Positions 56,129-64,000 of a stretch of DNA of 64,000 nucleotides are shown one piece after another. The notes below the pieces were generated by a model that was given only the letters and a program-made list of their open reading frames with translations, did not search any database and had not been told where the DNA came from. This DNA is from Psychromonas sp. psych-6C06 (GTDB taxonomy: Bacteria; Pseudomonadota; Gammaproteobacteria; Enterobacterales; Psychromonadaceae), in contig NZ_PIZM01000009.1 of the NCBI RefSeq assembly GCF_002835465.1, positions 1 to 64,000 of the forward strand, written 5' to 3'. The position numbers and the translations under genes are program-made. Each line of letters opens with the position of its first letter. Position 1 is the first letter of the stretch.

Positions 56129-56944
56129 TTATGATAAATTATGTCGTAGCTCGGTTAACACCTGTTTTGCACCGGGCTTGATTCCTCGCCACATCGCAAA
56201 ACTTTCAGCTGCTTGGCCTACTAACATGCCTAAACCATCAATGGTTAAGCGTGCGCCTAACTGTTTAGCCCATGCATTAAAAGGGGTTGCTTGTGCACTA
56301 TACATCATGTCATATATCGCTGTTTCTGGGCGGATAAGCGCATCATTAATTGCGGGAAGCTCGCCATTGATACTACATGCCGTTGAATTAATGATAAGGT
56401 CGAACTCACCCTCTAATTGCGAAAGCTCACTGGCACAAACATTACCCAGCCCTTGGAAAATAGACACTAAGGTCTGTGCTTTGCTAAAAGTTCTGTTAGC
56501 AATTACTAACTCTTTAGGTGATTCTGCCAACAATGGCCCACACACACCTCTTGCTGCACCACCTGCTCCGAGTAATAAAATACGTGCGCCACTGAGGTCA
56601 ACATGGTTGTTTTTAAGGTCTAAGACTAACCCTGCACCATCAGTATTATCGCCAATAACTACATTATCATCGGTTAGCTTTAATGTATTAACTGCACCTG
56701 CGAGCGTTGCGCGATCGGTAAGTTGTTGTGCGAATTGAAAAGCTTGCTCTTTATAGGGCATGGTAATGTTACAACCTTTACCACCATTGGAAAAAAAGTT
56801 GCCTAGGGTGACTTTAAAGTCTTCATCTGAAGGCTCTATTGCACGATAAACAAGTTGTTGTGCAGTTTGTGTTGCAAAAAGTGTGTGGATAAAAGGTGAT
56901 TTACTTTGCTTTATCGGGTTACCAAAAACAGCGTACTGATCCAT
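56129..56944 (-). CDS. aroE: Shikimate 5-dehydrogenase
   Basis: It reduces 3-dehydroshikimate with NADPH in the aromatic amino-acid pathway. At the N-terminus, QYAVFGNPIKQSKSPFIH contains the substrate-binding Ser residues. The catalytic Lys/Asp are in NITMPYKEQAF and GDNTDGAG. The NADPH Rossmann motif LGAGGAARGV is near 125-134. The 271 residues match E. coli (272). Confidence 0.96.
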   Translation of the reverse strand: MDQYAVFGNPIKQSKSPFIHTLFATQTAQQLVYRAIEPSDEDFKVTLGNFFSNGGKGCNITMPYKEQAFQFAQQLTDRATLAGAVNTLKLTDDNVVIGDNTDGAGLVLDLKNNHVDLSGARILLLGAGGAARGVCGPLLAESPKELVIANRTFSKAQTLVSIFQGLGNVCASELSQLEGEFDLIINSTACSINGELPAINDALIRPETAIYDMMYSAQATPFNAWAKQLGARLTIDGLGMLVGQAAESFAMWRGIKPGAKQVLTELRHNLS

Positions 56945-57155
56945 GAAAGCTCCAAAATGGTAGGTAATTTATGCGCTGTAATTTAGCATAAATCTCTCAT
57001 TTTCAACATATGAGCCAATAAAAAAGCGTAATAAAATTAGGGTTTATTGACTGAGGTAGAGATATTGTTTTTTTGAATGATGGTAAAAGCTTTATTTCAG
57101 CGCATAATAAAAAGGTAAGTGTGTATTCATAGCAGGTTTAGAGGTTGAGTAATTA

Positions 57156-57638
57156 GTGAAAAAGCGTATCGAATTTCCACTGTTTGAATTGATTGTCATC
57201 ATTATCTTATTGTTTATTTTGGCTGTTTTTGCACTACCTAAATTTGTGGGTGTCGGTGTAGAGGCACGTATCAAAACGTTGAATGCGACCGCGCTAAACT
57301 TAGATGCGGTTAATCGTATATTATATAGTCGTGCCGTCATTAAAGGGTTACAAGATGAACCGTTATTAAAAACAGAAGTGTTAGGCGAAAAAGATGCTGG
57401 GGGCTATTTAGTATATGGCGAGTTACGTGCACAGGAAGAGGATTTAAAACGTTTTTTAGAGGTTGGCTTATATCACTTTTCTGTTAGCCAAAGCCCGGGA
57501 GTCTTGCGTTTATATTTAGATCCCTTTAAAAATGATGGTTGTTATCTAGATTATATACAAGCAACTAAATTAGTTTCGGTCTCAGGAGAAGCTAAGATAC
57601 AAAAAGCATTTTATCGAATCCAAAGTACCGGGTGTTAA
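57156..57638 (+). CDS. Type IV pilin-like protein with atypical cleavage residue
   Basis: The N-terminus EFPLFELIVIIILLFILAVF is a type IV pilin/pseudopilin helix: Phe7 (+1), Glu11 (+5) and a continuous hydrophobic stretch, followed by ALPKFVGVGVEARIKTLNATALNLD, which reads like MSHA-type pilins. The residue before Phe7 is Glu rather than the glycine that PilD prepilin peptidases expect. The 160-residue protein has two cysteines (GCYLDY and STGC) that could form the C-terminal disulfide loop. The GTG start lies 8 bases after GAGG-like sequence. No pilus operon is adjacent. Confidence 0.7.
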   Translation: MKKRIEFPLFELIVIIILLFILAVFALPKFVGVGVEARIKTLNATALNLDAVNRILYSRAVIKGLQDEPLLKTEVLGEKDAGGYLVYGELRAQEEDLKRFLEVGLYHFSVSQSPGVLRLYLDPFKNDGCYLDYIQATKLVSVSGEAKIQKAFYRIQSTGC

Positions 57639-57718
57639 AGGTAGCGCCACTGGGCTGATTGGATTGTCGCTTATTTATGCACTAAGATTTATCACGCAAT
57701 AGATAAATTGAGGTGAGT

Positions 57719-58558
57719 ATGAAGCTACTAATATTATTCTCCACGCTATGTTTTTCTTTTTTCATCCTACCAAGCCAAGCTTGTACATTGAAGATGGGCT
57801 ACCGGACCACGGCTCGATTACCCAATATCGAAGCACAGCCCAGTAACAAAGGATTATATTTAGATCTATATACTAAGGCCGCGAAACGCATTGGTTGCCA
57901 ACTAGAAGTATCGCGTCAACCTAAAAAACGTATTTTGCGCGACCTTGGTCGTGGCACGTTAGATTTTTATCCAGGACTTAGCTTCCGTGAAGAACGTTCC
58001 CTATATATTCTCTTTTTTGCAAATGGTCTGCCTTCTGCTGATATCGGTTTAACACGAGTAGAGGTACCAGAAATAAACAGTTTCTATGATTTAAAAGGGA
58101 AAAGTATTTTACGCGCCTATGGTGGTACATCGGTTGATGCAAATGAGTATGGCGTTACCATAAAAACACCACCCGAACTGAGTTTTGAAAGTGCCATTGA
58201 TTATATTCTAAATAAAAATGCGGACTTTTATGAAGATGAAATAGGCACGCTTTCTTATTATTTAAAAGATCACCCCAGAGCAAAAGAGTTAAAGTTTCAT
58301 CTTAATTGTTGCGGTGGTTTAACTGAATTAACCGTTGGCTTCTCGCGTGCTTCCCCACATTTAAAAGAGGAAGCAAATCCGGATTATGATCCAAGTAAAG
58401 AGCTTGATTATAACAACTTTCCTAAACGAGTCGCTGAACGTTCAACTGCCTATCGTTTCCAACAGGCATTAATGGAGCTTAAAAAAGAGGGGTATACGAA
58501 TAATCTATTTCTTCAATATTATGGCGTTAATATAGAAGAGCTGCTAAGCAAAAAATAG
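57719..58558 (+). CDS. Periplasmic solute-binding protein (SBP_bac_3-like)
   Basis: A signal peptide covers residues 1-21 (cleaved SQA/C). The mature part has the bilobal amino-acid-binding fold pattern: RTTARLPNIEAQPSN... GLYLDLYTKAAKRIGCQLEV, then RGTLDFYPGLSFREERS and SFYDLKGKSILRAYGGTSVD. No ABC transporter is nearby, so it may feed a sensor or be an orphan. The ATG chosen has GAGG six bases ahead; a GTG two codons earlier is less well placed. The 3' end overlaps the convergent redox gene by 15 bases. Confidence 0.75.
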   Translation: MKLLILFSTLCFSFFILPSQACTLKMGYRTTARLPNIEAQPSNKGLYLDLYTKAAKRIGCQLEVSRQPKKRILRDLGRGTLDFYPGLSFREERSLYILFFANGLPSADIGLTRVEVPEINSFYDLKGKSILRAYGGTSVDANEYGVTIKTPPELSFESAIDYILNKNADFYEDEIGTLSYYLKDHPRAKELKFHLNCCGGLTELTVGFSRASPHLKEEANPDYDPSKELDYNNFPKRVAERSTAYRFQQALMELKKEGYTNNLFLQYYGVNIEELLSKK

Positions 58559-59074
58559 ACGCAACCACATGCCCATTGGCGAAGTAAACCCAGTTGTTAC
58601 TGAGCTTATTTCGCCTTTATCAATAATAAAAATAGTCGGCGTTACACTGACTCCCCAATCACGGCTAATTTCACCTTTGGGATCATTTACCACGTTAAAA
58701 TTATAATCTTTAGCATTTAGGTATTGCTTAATACGCTGCTTTTCACCAGACGTAAGTGCAACACTGACTACTTGATATTGCCCAGAGAGAAAATCAACAG
58801 AGGGTGAAACCGCACTGCAAATAGAGCACCATGTTGCCCAGAAATAGACCATAACTGGCTTCTCTGTGCTCATCGCTATTAAGTCTATCTTGTCACCTAA
58901 TACCGACTCAGTCACAAGGGTGGGCGCTTTTCCTGATGCCATCGATTTACTGCGCCAGAGATCGGCTCCCCAGCCAACTATTACCACAATGATGGTAAAT
59001 ATGAGTATTTCTTTAAGCCAGCCGAGCCATCCTTTGCGTCGCTTTTGGGGTTTTAGTGGTGTTTCTTGGTGCAT
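58544..59074 (-). CDS. TlpA/ScsD-like membrane-anchored thioredoxin
   Basis: This is a 176-residue protein with one N-terminal membrane helix near residues 21-38 and a periplasmic thioredoxin domain. The active site is Cys83-Ser-Ile-Cys86 (WATWCSIC), and cis-Pro is in VSVTPTIFII near 148. It resembles the ScsD/TlpA group. AGGAG stands 7 bases before the ATG. It starts 4 bases after the DsbD/ScsB-like gene, so the two form one redox unit. Confidence 0.85.
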   Translation of the reverse strand: MHQETPLKPQKRRKGWLGWLKEILIFTIIVVIVGWGADLWRSKSMASGKAPTLVTESVLGDKIDLIAMSTEKPVMVYFWATWCSICSAVSPSVDFLSGQYQVVSVALTSGEKQRIKQYLNAKDYNFNVVNDPKGEISRDWGVSVTPTIFIIDKGEISSVTTGFTSPMGMWLRLFFA

Positions 59075-59078
59075 GTTA

Positions 59079-61208
59079 TTACTCCTGTGATTGCGCCAGT
59101 GCGTCGAGTACGGCATCGCTACTTAAAATGGTGGAGAGCTCAATGCCTAGTGGTGTTGTTGGGCCATAAACGATATTAAAAGGTACGCCATAACGTCCAT
59201 AGGATTGAAGATAGTCAGTAACGTTATCGGAGCGAACCGTCCAATCTCCTTTCATTAGAATTACATTATCTGCTTGCAGTGCGCTGTATATTGGATCTTG
59301 CAGTATCACGCCGATTTTGTTTGCTTTACAGGTCACACACCAATCTGCGGTAACATCGACGAACACGGTTTTACCAGCTTCAACATGTTGTTTGAGTCGT
59401 GCAGTATCGAGCGGTTGCCATTGCAAATCTGTTGCTAATGGTGTTGCCCAATGTTTAGCGGTAAGGCTACTGATTAATAAGCCAATAGCACCAAAGATGA
59501 GAAGTGCTGCGAGGCTAATAAGTAATGTTTTTTTACCATGTTTTTTAGCAATTAAAACAAATAATAACACCAGTAAAATAAGGGTGAGCACAATAACATT
59601 AGTTAAGCCGATAAAACTACTCAGTAAGCTTATTAACCATAAGCTGGTGGCTAAAATCATTAAGGCAAAAATAAGTTTAACGGTACCCATCCATTTACCT
59701 GGCTTAGGCAATAGCTGTGCAATCGATGGAAATAGCGCTATTAGCAACCAAGGTAATGCCATGCCTAATCCTAAAGCACTAAAAATAGCAAACAATTCAA
59801 TCGTTGACGCGCCTAAAGCAAACGCAACCGCTGTGCCAAGAAAAGGTGCGCTACAAGGCGTCGCCAGTAATGTGGCAAACATGCCCTGTAAATAATGACC
59901 GAGATAGGATTGATCACCTTTTGTGGCTAACCAGGTTTGCATGCTAGAGGGCAGTTGAATCTCAAAAAGTCCTAACATATTAGCTGCAAACAGGGCTGTG
60001 ATTGCTACCATGGTGGCGATGAAATATGGATTTTGAAATTGGATCCCCCATCCCAATGCTTCACCAGACAGCTTTAATGTGAGCAAAAATAGTGCAAGTA
60101 ACCAAAATGAGGTGAGAATTCCCAATGAAGAGGCTAAGAATTGTTTGCGAATGTGAGACTTTTGAATGCCATGTGCCCCTAATATGGAGCTTAATTTCAT
60201 TCCCAAAACAGGTAAAACACAAGGCATGATATTAAGAATTACCCCCCCCAGTAAGGCGATTAAAAACATAGATAATAGATTATTGGTGGTCGATTGAGTT
60301 GCAAGCGGTTGATCACTACTCATCGCAATTAACTCAGCAACAATATTATTGTCAACAACCGTAGTATGAATTTGGGTCTTTGTTAGATTAACTTCGCCAG
60401 CCCAACTTGAAACATCAAACGTTGCGTTTAAGGTTTTTCCTTGTACTTCAACTTTTGGTGTGGAAAAGAAGATGCCATCTAAATCAGGGTTTTGTAAGTC
60501 GACAAATACATCTGGTTGTTGCCAGTTAAATTGGTTTTTTACCTGTACGATGAGCTGTTGTTTAGTCTGGTTCCAATAAGGGGTAATAGCTGTAATTGAT
60601 GCGCTTTCTTGGCCTGCATTAATTTGCTCTTCGTCGATCAGTATTGGTACTGCGCCCATTGCCTGTGCATAATTAAAGGCGACTGTTTGATCAACGACTA
60701 AATCTGTTGTCGTAAATGCGAGTTCAATATCGTAATCGCTCAGCACACAAATTGTTGTGCATGATGCAAGGGTCAATCGCCCTTTTAATAGGGTCGGTTG
60801 GTTTAAATCCTTTAATTCGAGGCTTAAAGGAAGATGAACTTGGTGTTTATAGCCTAATGTATCAACACCTAGAACTGGATAACGTTGTGGGGCTGGCCAA
60901 AACCAGTTGATATTTTTAATGTTTTTAGACTCATTTTGCCACATAAAAGTAGGAGCGACCCCTCCTTCTCCCGGCGATCGCCAATAGGTTTTCCAATCAC
61001 CCTCGAGATTAATATCTAATAGCAACTCTGCTGTTTTAGCATCAGGATCAACCTGTCCGGTCATTTGTGCTTGTACTGAAACGGGTTTATGCATTGGGCT
61101 AGTTAACCAGCCACTATTGGTTTGAATAAAATCTGCGCTGAATAATGGCCAACTACAGAATATCAGTAGCAATGCTAATAGAGGTTTATAACTGGATAGG
61201 GTTTTCAA
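59079..61208 (-). CDS. DsbD/ScsB-like thiol:disulfide transporter
   Basis: It passes electrons from cytoplasmic thioredoxin to periplasmic partners. The 709-residue protein has a signal peptide (1-24), a large N-terminal periplasmic domain with Cys-Thr-Thr-Ile-Cys (ASCTTICVLSD), about eight membrane helices (310-600) and a C-terminal thioredoxin domain with DWCVTCKANK near 625. Large size and the CxxxC site resemble ScsB more than classical DsbD. The TTG start has GGAG at good spacing and gives a signal peptide. Confidence 0.87.
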   Translation of the reverse strand: MKTLSSYKPLLALLLIFCSWPLFSADFIQTNSGWLTSPMHKPVSVQAQMTGQVDPDAKTAELLLDINLEGDWKTYWRSPGEGGVAPTFMWQNESKNIKNINWFWPAPQRYPVLGVDTLGYKHQVHLPLSLELKDLNQPTLLKGRLTLASCTTICVLSDYDIELAFTTTDLVVDQTVAFNYAQAMGAVPILIDEEQINAGQESASITAITPYWNQTKQQLIVQVKNQFNWQQPDVFVDLQNPDLDGIFFSTPKVEVQGKTLNATFDVSSWAGEVNLTKTQIHTTVVDNNIVAELIAMSSDQPLATQSTTNNLLSMFLIALLGGVILNIMPCVLPVLGMKLSSILGAHGIQKSHIRKQFLASSLGILTSFWLLALFLLTLKLSGEALGWGIQFQNPYFIATMVAITALFAANMLGLFEIQLPSSMQTWLATKGDQSYLGHYLQGMFATLLATPCSAPFLGTAVAFALGASTIELFAIFSALGLGMALPWLLIALFPSIAQLLPKPGKWMGTVKLIFALMILATSLWLISLLSSFIGLTNVIVLTLILLVLLFVLIAKKHGKKTLLISLAALLIFGAIGLLISSLTAKHWATPLATDLQWQPLDTARLKQHVEAGKTVFVDVTADWCVTCKANKIGVILQDPIYSALQADNVILMKGDWTVRSDNVTDYLQSYGRYGVPFNIVYGPTTPLGIELSTILSSDAVLDALAQSQE

Positions 61209-61443
61209 GGTAATGCTCCAAATCGTATGTGTCGATTAGTAAGACAGGTTATTTTACAGAAAAATTTCAATGAATTATCTGTTTTTCATCAGAGTCGAGA
61301 ATGCCTATAAAGTTCACTCTATGCCTTTAATAGCGTGCCCAGATCGCAGTTTCTGTTTATTAAAATAAAATAAAGTGAATCTTTAGAGTGCTTTTGTTTC
61401 ATATCAGTTAACGGTATTATTGCGTTTTAATTGGGAGAGTGTG

Positions 61444-62121
61444 ATGAATTACCAAGCGGCTATTTTTGATATGGATGGCCTGTTATTAGATACTGAAAGA
61501 GTTTGCCAACAAGCTTTTCGTGAGAGTTGTGAGGCATTATCACTTCCTTTTCTAGAAGATACCTACCTATCTATTATTGGTTGTAATGCACAGGGGATAG
61601 AAAATATTTTAACCGCTGGATATGGCGATAAAATTGATTATCAAATATTGCGTAAAGCTTGGATGGATAGATATCACCCCGTTGTTAATACACAGGCAAT
61701 CCCAGTAAAAAAAGGGGTTTTGGCTTTATTAAATTGGTTAAAGTCTGAAAAAATCCCGATGGCAGTAGCAACATCCACACATCGTGAATTAGCGATCACT
61801 AAACTAAAACTCGCTGGAATATATGATTTTTTCGATAGCCTTTCGACAGGGTGTGAAGTGCAGCATGGCAAACCTCATCCTGAAATATTTTTGTTAGCTG
61901 CCGATCGTTTAAAGGTGTTGCCTGCACGATGTTTAGCCTTTGAAGACTCTAACAATGGTGTACGTGCAGCGGTGTCGGCTAAAATGCAGGTATTTCAAAT
62001 TCCTGATTTAGTTGCCCCTTGCTCTGAGGTATTAGCTTTGGGGCATAATGTCCTTGATTCATTAACGATGGTGCCACAGCAGTTAACTAAACATGGCGTT
62101 CTATCTCAGGGCATAGCTTAA
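61444..62121 (+). CDS. HAD-superfamily phosphatase (beta-phosphoglucomutase-like)
   Basis: Motif I is FDMDGLLLDTE (Asp9 nucleophile and Asp11), motif II is VATSTHRE, and motif III/IV is HGKPHPEIF with FEDSNNGVRAA. The C1 cap (helical) fits the YcjU/YqaB/GS1 group. It has 225 residues; substrate unknown. The ATG is chosen over an upstream TTG because GGGAG lies 7 bases before it. The 3' end overlaps the convergent HDOD gene by 35 bases. Confidence 0.85.
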   Translation: MNYQAAIFDMDGLLLDTERVCQQAFRESCEALSLPFLEDTYLSIIGCNAQGIENILTAGYGDKIDYQILRKAWMDRYHPVVNTQAIPVKKGVLALLNWLKSEKIPMAVATSTHRELAITKLKLAGIYDFFDSLSTGCEVQHGKPHPEIFLLAADRLKVLPARCLAFEDSNNGVRAAVSAKMQVFQIPDLVAPCSEVLALGHNVLDSLTMVPQQLTKHGVLSQGIA

Positions 62122-62989
62122 TAAAGTCTAGCCATATTTGTTTATCGATAGACATCTTTGTTAAAAGGTTATCAATAATTTTTTCGTCTAACCCCTTCTT
62201 CTTCGTCAGAAGGTAGGTTTCACTTAGCAGATTACTTTTATATAAAAGTGTCGCCAGTGCTGATTCATGAATATTGTGATGTGCTTGCAGGGCATCGCAA
62301 TAAAGTACTGGTAGGCCCCATTCCTGAGCAATAAAAAAAGAGATGTCTGCTGACATTTCAGACATCAACTCCTTGAAGGTGCGTGTACCCGGTGTGCTAC
62401 CAGGGGGCTCGGTACGCAAGGCTTCACATAGGCAATTAAAAATAATGATTTTGCCCACATCATGAATCAATCCTAAAAAGTAGGCATCAAACTCATCTTC
62501 ATTTTCAGCTTTTGCCAACTCCCGGCATAAAAAAGCACATTGCATTGAGTGTATCCAGATCTGTTTACCAAACATTTTGTAATAGATAGGGGCTACCGGG
62601 CGAATTTTTTCTAATAAGATGGTGGTTGAAATACTGGCTATCGCTTTAACCCCAATTAATGAAACCGCTTTGGGCAAAGAGGTCACTTCGCCTTCACCCG
62701 TGAAATAGAGTGCTGAATTGGCTACTTTCAACACTTCAATAGCAAGTGAAGGATCTTTTTCAATCACTAATGCAATATCTAAAAACTTTGCGTTGTCATT
62801 TTTTAATGTATCGATAAGTTCTAATAATACTGCTGGTAATGGTGGGATTCGAGCGCTTAATTGCTCACTATCGTTAAGAATAAACCTAACATTCTCTAAT
62901 GCTTTTTGCTCAACAGGGTTGATTTCAGTACTGAGTTGCTCTGGACCAAACATCGCATCATAAAAAGCACTGGAAAGTTTTCGTTGCAC
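62087..62989 (-). CDS. HDOD-domain signalling protein
   Basis: The 300-residue protein holds an HDOD domain: IPPLPAVLLELIDTLKND at the start of the fold, then LAIEVLKVANSALYF and SLPKAVSLIGVKAI. The degenerate HD motif is in YFLGLIHDVGKII. HDOD proteins often act in chemotaxis or c-di-GMP signalling. The GTG start, preceded by AAGGA at 8 bases, is preferred to an upstream TTG. Next to a chemoreceptor, which supports a signalling role. Confidence 0.83.
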   Translation of the reverse strand: MQRKLSSAFYDAMFGPEQLSTEINPVEQKALENVRFILNDSEQLSARIPPLPAVLLELIDTLKNDNAKFLDIALVIEKDPSLAIEVLKVANSALYFTGEGEVTSLPKAVSLIGVKAIASISTTILLEKIRPVAPIYYKMFGKQIWIHSMQCAFLCRELAKAENEDEFDAYFLGLIHDVGKIIIFNCLCEALRTEPPGSTPGTRTFKELMSEMSADISFFIAQEWGLPVLYCDALQAHHNIHESALATLLYKSNLLSETYLLTKKKGLDEKIIDNLLTKMSIDKQIWLDFIKLCPEIERHV

Positions 62990-63177
62990 GTAATGTATCC
63001 TTGAAAATAAATTATGAGTGTAATACAAACTCAGTGTTTTATTGTTTTTTTGATGTATATTGCTGAGAAAATGAAGTTATTTTGATTAACTGTGAGCAAT
63101 GATATTGGCAATAATATTCAAGTATCTCTATGATTTGTCGATATATAATTATCTATTTTTTATCTGTGGGGTGTGAT

Positions 63178-64000
63178 GTGTTATCAAAAATAAGTTTAAG
63201 AGCCAAAATGGCTTTGCCGGTGTCATTAGTGTCTATTTTGTTTGTCGCCATTTTAGTGAATGTTTGGTTAGCCTTTAACGATTTGGAAGATTCAGATAGA
63301 TTGCAAAATGAGCAAGTAAAACCTGTTTTATCGCAACTGAATGATGGTTATCGCGATCTTTATCAGATTATGTCCTATACCACTGCCATCGTTTTAGCAG
63401 ATGGCGATCCTAATTTAATTCGTTACTATAAAACCGAGTTCGCTGATGAATTAGAAAAAATAGGCGCTCGCTTAAATGCTCCGCAGAGATTAATCGACTC
63501 AGGGTTTATTGCCCCTCAAAACAATGCTGTCATGCAAAAGCTACGTGATGATTTGCAAGCCTCATTAAATTTGTATGAAGGTTTTTTCGAGCTATCAAAT
63601 GGCTATGAGTCTTATTACGTAAAACATCAATTACAACTTAAATCCCTTTTTGATGAAATAAGAGATGGCATTAAAACGCTTTCTGAGCGTATTGAGCAAG
63701 CGGAAAATAAGCTCCAACAAGAGAAACAAAATTACGTTAAACGAACCACGATTATTATGGAATTAGGTGGGTTGATAGCAGTTATTCTATCCGTCATATT
63801 AACATGGTTTTTATCAGGCTTAATTATTGCGCCTATTCAACGCTTGAGTCGCGCAATGAAGGATATTTCTCAAGGCGATGGCGATTTAACGGCACGTGTT
63901 CAGGTTGAAACAGAAGATGAAATCGGCAGGCTTGCTCGTGCCTTTAATGATTTCATGGAAAAAATTCATCGTACTATTTCAGAGGTTGTTGAAGCTTCAC
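63178..64000 (+). CDS. Methyl-accepting chemotaxis protein (partial, runs off the window)
   Basis: The frame is open from a GTG with GGGG upstream to the window end. Residues 12-32 are a membrane helix; a helical sensor region follows to about 195, with a second membrane helix near 196-220 (LGGLIAVILSVILTWFLSG). A HAMP domain then begins (IAPIQRLSRAMKDISQGDGDLTAR...DEIGRLARAFNDFM). The signalling domain lies beyond the window. The ligand is unknown. Confidence 0.9.
   Translation, partial: MLSKISLRAKMALPVSLVSILFVAILVNVWLAFNDLEDSDRLQNEQVKPVLSQLNDGYRDLYQIMSYTTAIVLADGDPNLIRYYKTEFADELEKIGARLNAPQRLIDSGFIAPQNNAVMQKLRDDLQASLNLYEGFFELSNGYESYYVKHQLQLKSLFDEIRDGIKTLSERIEQAENKLQQEKQNYVKRTTIIMELGGLIAVILSVILTWFLSGLIIAPIQRLSRAMKDISQGDGDLTARVQVETEDEIGRLARAFNDFMEKIHRTISEVVEAS

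Overview
The window looks like the replication-origin region of a low-GC marine gammaproteobacterium. Gene order and protein sequences resemble the Psychromonas/Moritella/Vibrio side of the group; this placement is inferred from gene content, not from a search. A putative oriC lies between mioC and mnmG near the left end. It is followed by mnmG-rsmG-parA-parB and the nine-gene ATP synthase operon atpIBEFHAGDC (5.6-12.6 kb).

From 13 to 28 kb the content is mixed: a DUF3015 secreted protein, a DUF4105/beta-barrel protein, a DUF2161 nuclease-like protein, a phospholipase-D-like lipoprotein, glyQS, avtA, and a run of small accessory genes (GNAT, cupin, TetR, GFA-type, DUF1801) ending in a chemoreceptor. 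Five parS-like 16-mers lie between 21.5 and 30.9 kb, about 16-27 kb from parAB, so this stretch is probably the chromosome-segregation loading zone.

From 28.4 to 39.2 kb comes the replication/translation core: dnaA-dnaN-recF-gyrB on the minus strand, divergent from rpmH-rnpA-yidD-yidC and then mnmE. A porin follows, with a Fur-box-like sequence upstream. Next is a 2.5 kb gene-poor block that carries two near-duplicate CsrB-family regulatory RNAs, each with a GacA/UvrY-type upstream site at exactly the same distance from its predicted -10 element.

From 43 to 64 kb there are housekeeping and envelope genes: a TIGR01777 epimerase, pabA, argD, glpX, an alanine/sodium symporter, coaA with an overlapping degenerate P-loop partner, srkA-dsbA, ccoG, an HExxH lipoprotein, yihD, aroE, a pilin-like protein, a solute-binding protein, an ScsB/DsbD-like plus TlpA-like redox pair, a HAD phosphatase, an HDOD protein and a chemoreceptor cut by the window end.

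The intergenic DNA holds a family of roughly 155-160 bp non-coding elements. They have TACCAA/TTGGTA terminal inverted repeats and flanking 3-bp T-N-A target duplications (five near-complete copies, one nested host element and fragments), and fit a miniature inverted-repeat transposable element. A second, longer repeat family has one full and one internally deleted copy. I see no tRNA, rRNA, CRISPR or prophage, and no complete transposase. The best candidates for undescribed biology are the CsrB pair with its duplication history, the miniature element family, and the heptamer array that abuts a parS-like site.
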